Assembly (NCBI RefSeq): GCF_025628885.1
Contig: NZ_JAOTIF010000023.1
Location: 44,013 to 108,012, forward strand
Reading direction: 5' to 3'
Length of the DNA: 64,000 nt
From: Paraflavisolibacter caeni
GTDB lineage: Bacteria; Bacteroidota; Bacteroidia; Chitinophagales; Chitinophagaceae
Shown: piece by piece, positions 60,528 through 64,000 of the stretch
Layout: every line of letters starts with the position of its first letter
Numbering within the stretch: position 1 is the stretch's first letter
Notes under the pieces: model-generated
Told to the model about the DNA's origin: nothing
Seen by the model: only the letters and a program-made list of their open reading frames with translations
Databases searched by the model: none
Made by a program: the position numbers and the translations under genes

Positions 60528-62852
60528 TTACCATTTTAATCCGATACCAGCATTAAAGCGGATACCGTTCGACTTGATATAATAATCATTCATTGCATAC
60601 CACTGGGCGTATGCCGCGTAATAGTCCTTATTCAGCAGGTTTTCAATGCCGCCAAAGAAATGAATATCCTTTTTCGTCTTGTAGCTGGCACTCAGGTTCA
60701 CAATCCCATACGAGTTTACAGGTCCTTCGCCGAAAGTGTAAGTGCCGTTTGTTTTTGGTTGAAAGCGCTTCCTGTCGCCACTATACAACCATTCTGCATG
60801 TACCAGTACCCTGTTGTTAGGCACATACTTCACATAGGTCGTCACCTTTGGTGCGGTAATGCGGCGCCCTGTCAGGTAAGCGTCTGCAGCATCATCATAG
60901 TTGCCGTTCTTATTCAGGTCAGCCTTTCCTTCCATATAAACACCACCTACGCCAAACAGGAAACTTTTAATACTGGCAACATCGATCGAACCTTCAATAC
61001 CATAGATCCGCTCAGGGGCTCTTTGTTGCTCGAAGAAGCCGTTGTTTTCAATAAGCGTAGAACCCAGTTTAGAAGTGCTGGCAAATGCCGCTATGTTCAG
61101 TGAAACTTTATTAACCGAGGATGAGAAACCAACTTCGTAGTTATTAGCGATAATAGGCTCCAGGTTCATATTGGCAATGTCATTCTCTTTTGCACCACGC
61201 GCATAATGTCCAATGTCCACCATGGAAAATCCTTGTGTGAAGCTGGCAAATGGCTTGAACAGCTCCCATTTCGCATAACGCAGGCCAAAATTGAATGTGG
61301 AAGCTGTAAAGTCAAGCTTGCCTCCGTTGATCAATTTGCCGCCTGTGGTTGTGGATGTCTTGATCTGTGTGAAGGATGGGATATCAATTTTTACCTGGTC
61401 GAGGCGATATCCTGCTTTGAATATCCAGTGGTCCTTGATGGTAGAATGCAGTTGCACAAAAGGAGCAAGGTTGTTCATGTCCATCTTGGGCACCCAGATC
61501 CTGCCATCGGTCAGTTCCTGCCAGGTTACATCATTCATGTAGTCAACACCATACAGCACTTCATTCCGGATGCTGTTGCCAATTGACCAGGGAGTATTGA
61601 TGGTAGAACGAACACCCTTCTTGTCTGAGCGGATGGTGGATTGTCCTCCATTTTCAAAAGAGGCGGACCAGCCATATACCGTATAGAATTTCTGTCCATA
61701 CACACTGGTTTCCAGTGTCGAATTGAGGAACAGCTTTTTAGACAAGAACTTCACATAAGCATTATGATTATAGCGGGTACCTTCTTTTTCGCCCTTTGTC
61801 TCACCTTCCACACCTATAGTTGGCGTTACGCCATATTTACCGATTTGCTGTATGTATTTACTTTTCTGTCCTGATCCGAAATAGTTGTACATCACTTCAA
61901 TCCTGTTCTTGTCGTTCAGGTTAATGCCCAATTTGGAAAATACATTCACGATATCAGTTTCTCCCAATCCATAGACAGGCGAAATAATTCCGCCCTTGGC
62001 ATCCTTATACTCGCCAGTCTTTTCATATAAGCCTGCTACTGCATAATCAATCTTGCCAGCCTTGCCAGTGAAATGCTGGTTCAACCGGAAACCACCCGTT
62101 CCATCAGCGTGGGCCAGCATGCCAGTCCTGGCTATGGAGGAGTATGCATTGAATTTTTTAGCCGTTTGCGGCTGCAGGGTAATATAGTTGATCACGCCAC
62201 CATCAGCCCCATTTCCATAAACAGCTGTGGCTCCTTTGATCACCTCCACTCTCTGAAGTACAGAAGGGTCAATGGTACGGAAGTCACGGGCTCCGTTACG
62301 AAGCGGAGTGGATTGGGGAATGCCATCAATCAGGATCAATGGCGTACGTCCACGCAGGGTTTGACCGGTATTGCTGGTGGCATTGGAGCTATACGCCAGT
62401 GAGGGGACGATCTGTCCTAGAATATTTGACAAATTGGGTGAAACCAGTAACTGAGTTTGAAGCTGTTTTTCATTCACCACCTGCACGGATGCTGGCGTGC
62501 GGTCCACGACTTCTGCTTTCCTGCTGGCTGTAACTGTGACCTCCTTTAAAGAGCCTGCCGCCCTTACCAGGGTAAAACTGGTGGCTGCTTCCGAATTTTG
62601 TACATCAATTACCTGTTCATTAGGCTGGTATCCAACTGATTGTACAATAATTGTATAGGTGCCGGGCTGCTTCAGAGAAATTTTGAACAATCCTTCGCGG
62701 TCTGAAACAGCGCCTATAAAGGAGCCTTTAATAGTAATAGAAGCATCTGGTACGGGTTGATCTTGTTCGTCTATAATCCGGCCTTTAATCGATTGAGCCT
62801 TAACTGCAACACTAAAAACACTTATGAACAATAAAACTATCGTAAACCTCAT
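60528..62852 (-). CDS. TonB-dependent siderophore-type receptor
   Basis: 774 residues from ATG 62852, chosen because MRFTIVLLFISVFSVAVKAQ is a clean signal peptide; ATG 62963 would put 37 residues in front. A carboxypeptidase-like extension domain (GRIIDEQDQPVPDASITIKG) precedes the plug (about 110-235; VVDRTPASVQVV, LILIDGIPQSTP, VEVIKGATAVYGNGADGGVI). A 22-strand barrel ending GIRFNAGIGLKW follows. It imports an iron chelate or similar ligand with the PepSY protein. No FecR/sigma factor pair is adjacent. Confidence 0.92.
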   Translation of the reverse strand: MRFTIVLLFISVFSVAVKAQSIKGRIIDEQDQPVPDASITIKGSFIGAVSDREGLFKISLKQPGTYTIIVQSVGYQPNEQVIDVQNSEAATSFTLVRAAGSLKEVTVTASRKAEVVDRTPASVQVVNEKQLQTQLLVSPNLSNILGQIVPSLAYSSNATSNTGQTLRGRTPLILIDGIPQSTPLRNGARDFRTIDPSVLQRVEVIKGATAVYGNGADGGVINYITLQPQTAKKFNAYSSIARTGMLAHADGTGGFRLNQHFTGKAGKIDYAVAGLYEKTGEYKDAKGGIISPVYGLGETDIVNVFSKLGINLNDKNRIEVMYNYFGSGQKSKYIQQIGKYGVTPTIGVEGETKGEKEGTRYNHNAYVKFLSKKLFLNSTLETSVYGQKFYTVYGWSASFENGGQSTIRSDKKGVRSTINTPWSIGNSIRNEVLYGVDYMNDVTWQELTDGRIWVPKMDMNNLAPFVQLHSTIKDHWIFKAGYRLDQVKIDIPSFTQIKTSTTTGGKLINGGKLDFTASTFNFGLRYAKWELFKPFASFTQGFSMVDIGHYARGAKENDIANMNLEPIIANNYEVGFSSSVNKVSLNIAAFASTSKLGSTLIENNGFFEQQRAPERIYGIEGSIDVASIKSFLFGVGGVYMEGKADLNKNGNYDDAADAYLTGRRITAPKVTTYVKYVPNNRVLVHAEWLYSGDRKRFQPKTNGTYTFGEGPVNSYGIVNLSASYKTKKDIHFFGGIENLLNKDYYAAYAQWYAMNDYYIKSNGIRFNAGIGLKW

Positions 62853-62943
62853 CTTTAATTTTTTGCTCCGCAAAGGTATCCTGGACAGAGAGGTCCTGTT
62901 TTCAGAATCGGTAAAAGCTGTTACGAGATCGGTAAAAAATAAT

Positions 62944-63339
62944 TTATAAAGTGTTGGGTTCAATCATATCCCAAAGGTTTCCATATAGATCTTCAAATAC
63001 TGTGACTGTGCCCCAGGTTTCTTTAGCAGGTTCCCTGATAATCTTGATCTTATGGTCCAGCAGGTTCTGATAATCTCTTTGCAAGTTGTCTGTGTGTAAA
63101 AACAGGAAAACTCTTCCCCCGGTCTGATTGCCGACCCTGCTTTTCTGCTCTTCATTGGCTGCCTTTGCCAGCAACAACCGGCATCCGGACGAGCCCGGAG
63201 GGGCCACAACGACCCATCGTTTAGTAGCGCTTAAAACGGTGTCTTCAACCAATGTAAAGTGAAGTTTCTCTGTGTAAAATTGAATGGCTTCGTCATAATC
63301 ATCAACGACAATGGCCACCTGGGCTATTTTTTGTTTCAT
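62944..63339 (-). CDS. VOC (glyoxalase-like) family protein
   Basis: 131 residues from ATG 63339, which leaves 1 bp to the preceding lipoprotein gene. Two beta-alpha-beta-beta-beta modules: AQVAIVVDDYDEAIQFYTEK in the first and VFLFLHTDNLQRDYQNL with VFEDLYGNLWDMIEP in the second. The closing FEDLYGN(L/I)WDxIEP run is standard. Such proteins are glyoxalase, dioxygenase or antibiotic-binding relatives; the substrate is not defined. Confidence 0.88.
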   Translation of the reverse strand: MKQKIAQVAIVVDDYDEAIQFYTEKLHFTLVEDTVLSATKRWVVVAPPGSSGCRLLLAKAANEEQKSRVGNQTGGRVFLFLHTDNLQRDYQNLLDHKIKIIREPAKETWGTVTVFEDLYGNLWDMIEPNTL

Positions 63340-63340
63340 C

Positions 63341-63751
63341 TTATTTAGACGAGAGTACTGTATCACCAACAGGCGTCTGGACATTGCCACTGTCTTCAGC
63401 AGTAACATAGACTTTGGTTGGTTTTGCCGTAGTAACCGCTTTCAGTTGCGCTTTCTTTGATTTGGAGAACATGTTCGAAGAAGGTGAGACCTGGCCAATA
63501 TTTCTGGGAGGGTTTCCTTCGGTATCCATCCACACTACATACGTATTTCTCGGGGGAGACAGCTTTTTTGATTCAGCCAGGTTGACCACATCGACGACAA
63601 CCTTGTAATTATTGTTTTTGTCTTTTGTGACCTTCACCTTTCCTTCAGCTCCCGGTACAGCCGGAGAATTGGTTAAGGTAATAGTTTTAGAACATGAAAC
63701 GATCAAAAAAGTAATGAGAAGGAGCATTACAATAGTAGATGTTTTTTTCAT
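63341..63751 (-). CDS. Small lipoprotein, unknown
   Basis: 136 residues from ATG 63751. The signal peptide ends LIVSCSKT (lipidated Cys). The mature part is one beta-rich domain with KVTKDKNNNYKVVVDVVNLA and PPRNTYVVWMDTEGNPP, similar in outline to small Bacteroidota lipoproteins of the anti-sigma/Ig-like kind, but not recognised. It is directly upstream of the VOC gene and probably in the same transcript. A long inverted repeat lies in front of it. Confidence 0.65.
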   Translation of the reverse strand: MKKTSTIVMLLLITFLIVSCSKTITLTNSPAVPGAEGKVKVTKDKNNNYKVVVDVVNLAESKKLSPPRNTYVVWMDTEGNPPRNIGQVSPSSNMFSKSKKAQLKAVTTAKPTKVYVTAEDSGNVQTPVGDTVLSSK

Positions 63752-63771
63752 GTTATTGATTTTTTGGTTCA

Positions 63772-63827
63772 ATAAAATATTCCATATAAGATTTATAAAA
63801 GATACAATATTATATGGAATATTTTAT
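63772..63827. promoter_or_regulatory. 18-bp inverted repeat between divergent genes
   Basis: 63772-63789 (containing AAAATATTCCATATAA) is the perfect reverse complement of 63810-63827, with a 20-base spacer. It sits 21 bp upstream of the lipoprotein start, in the divergent spacer. It could be a regulator-binding site acting on both sides, or a hairpin in the leader. Confidence 0.6.
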
Positions 63828-63948
63828 ATGTCATCAATATTCCCAAGCCTGCCTATTAGCAAATTGGCCCTGGCTTCTACTTTTCGTCCAAAAGTCCCTG
63901 TTCCCTGGCTTGGAAAGATGCTGCTGATTATCAGGATGTTAAGTTTTG

Positions 63949-64000
63949 ATGAAGAAATTGGAAAAAAAATTATGGACGGGTTCGTTGTTTTTAACGTTTC
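63949..64000 (+). CDS. Possible start of an MFS transporter (cut by window end)
   Basis: Only 17 codons are visible: MKKLEKKLWTGSLFLTF. A short basic arm, then LWTxSF-type entry into a membrane helix is common at the start of Bacteroidota MFS efflux proteins. An alternative open frame from ATG 63829 also runs to the window end but looks less like a protein start. Confidence 0.35.
   Translation, partial: MKKLEKKLWTGSLFLTF

Noticed and set aside
63829..64000. Plus-strand open frame from ATG 63829 to the window end
   Set aside because: The translated residues look random and it would be out of frame with the more protein-like start at 63949; it also begins next to the palindrome, which suggests leader DNA.

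Overview
The window looks like the chromosome of a Bacteroidota bacterium, most likely of the Chitinophagaceae type (inference from gene content; no marker gene is present). Supporting signs are DUF1080 and CBM6/35-like lipoproteins, a TonB receptor with a carboxypeptidase-like plug extension, LytTR regulators, DUF3871, Bacteroidota-type integrases, weak Shine-Dalgarno sequences and promoter boxes of the TAnnTTTG kind.

Left part (1-27600), ordinary chromosome: an S41 peptidase cut by the window edge; a DUF1080 lipoprotein; a five-gene operon (1995-7975) of amino acid/ethanolamine-type permease, glutamine-synthetase-like ligase, iron alcohol dehydrogenase, class I glutamine amidotransferase-like hydrolase and aldehyde dehydrogenase, which together form a complete gamma-glutamylation route for an amino alcohol such as ethanolamine; then a signalling block (GAF kinase, TPR kinase, LytTR response regulator, hybrid kinase), a TolC-MacA-MacB-type export operon, two secreted proteins, a FGGY sugar kinase and an amylo-alpha-1,6-glucosidase. 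Three direct-repeat sites, each with an exact 21-bp period, lie next to the LytTR gene, before the export operon and after it, and look like the LytTR regulon.

Middle part (27600-32860), a recombination scar zone: remnants of a glycosyltransferase, of a molybdopterin-domain protein and of a GIY-YIG nuclease are interspersed with three broken copies of one tRNA-Met gene, plus intact outer-membrane genes and a PPK2.

Island (32775-59301), about 26.5 kb and visibly more AT-rich: it is flanked by perfect 81-bp direct repeats made from the 3' half and terminator of the tRNA-Met gene, with a tyrosine recombinase just inside the right end next to the intact tRNA. Cargo: an Eco57I-like restriction-modification operon with its own controller protein and palindromic operator plus a 1257-residue TPR/PIN protein; an AbiU2/HEPN-like gene; an AbiGi-like gene paired with a zinc-ribbon/HNH-like gene; NUMOD proteins; two AAA ATPase modules; and a 1.5-kb gene-free stretch that holds a strongly structured candidate RNA behind a Bacteroidota-type promoter. 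No relaxase was seen.

Right part (59408-64000), chromosome again: a PepSY membrane protein and TonB receptor (iron uptake), a VOC protein, a small lipoprotein and probably the first codons of an MFS transporter.
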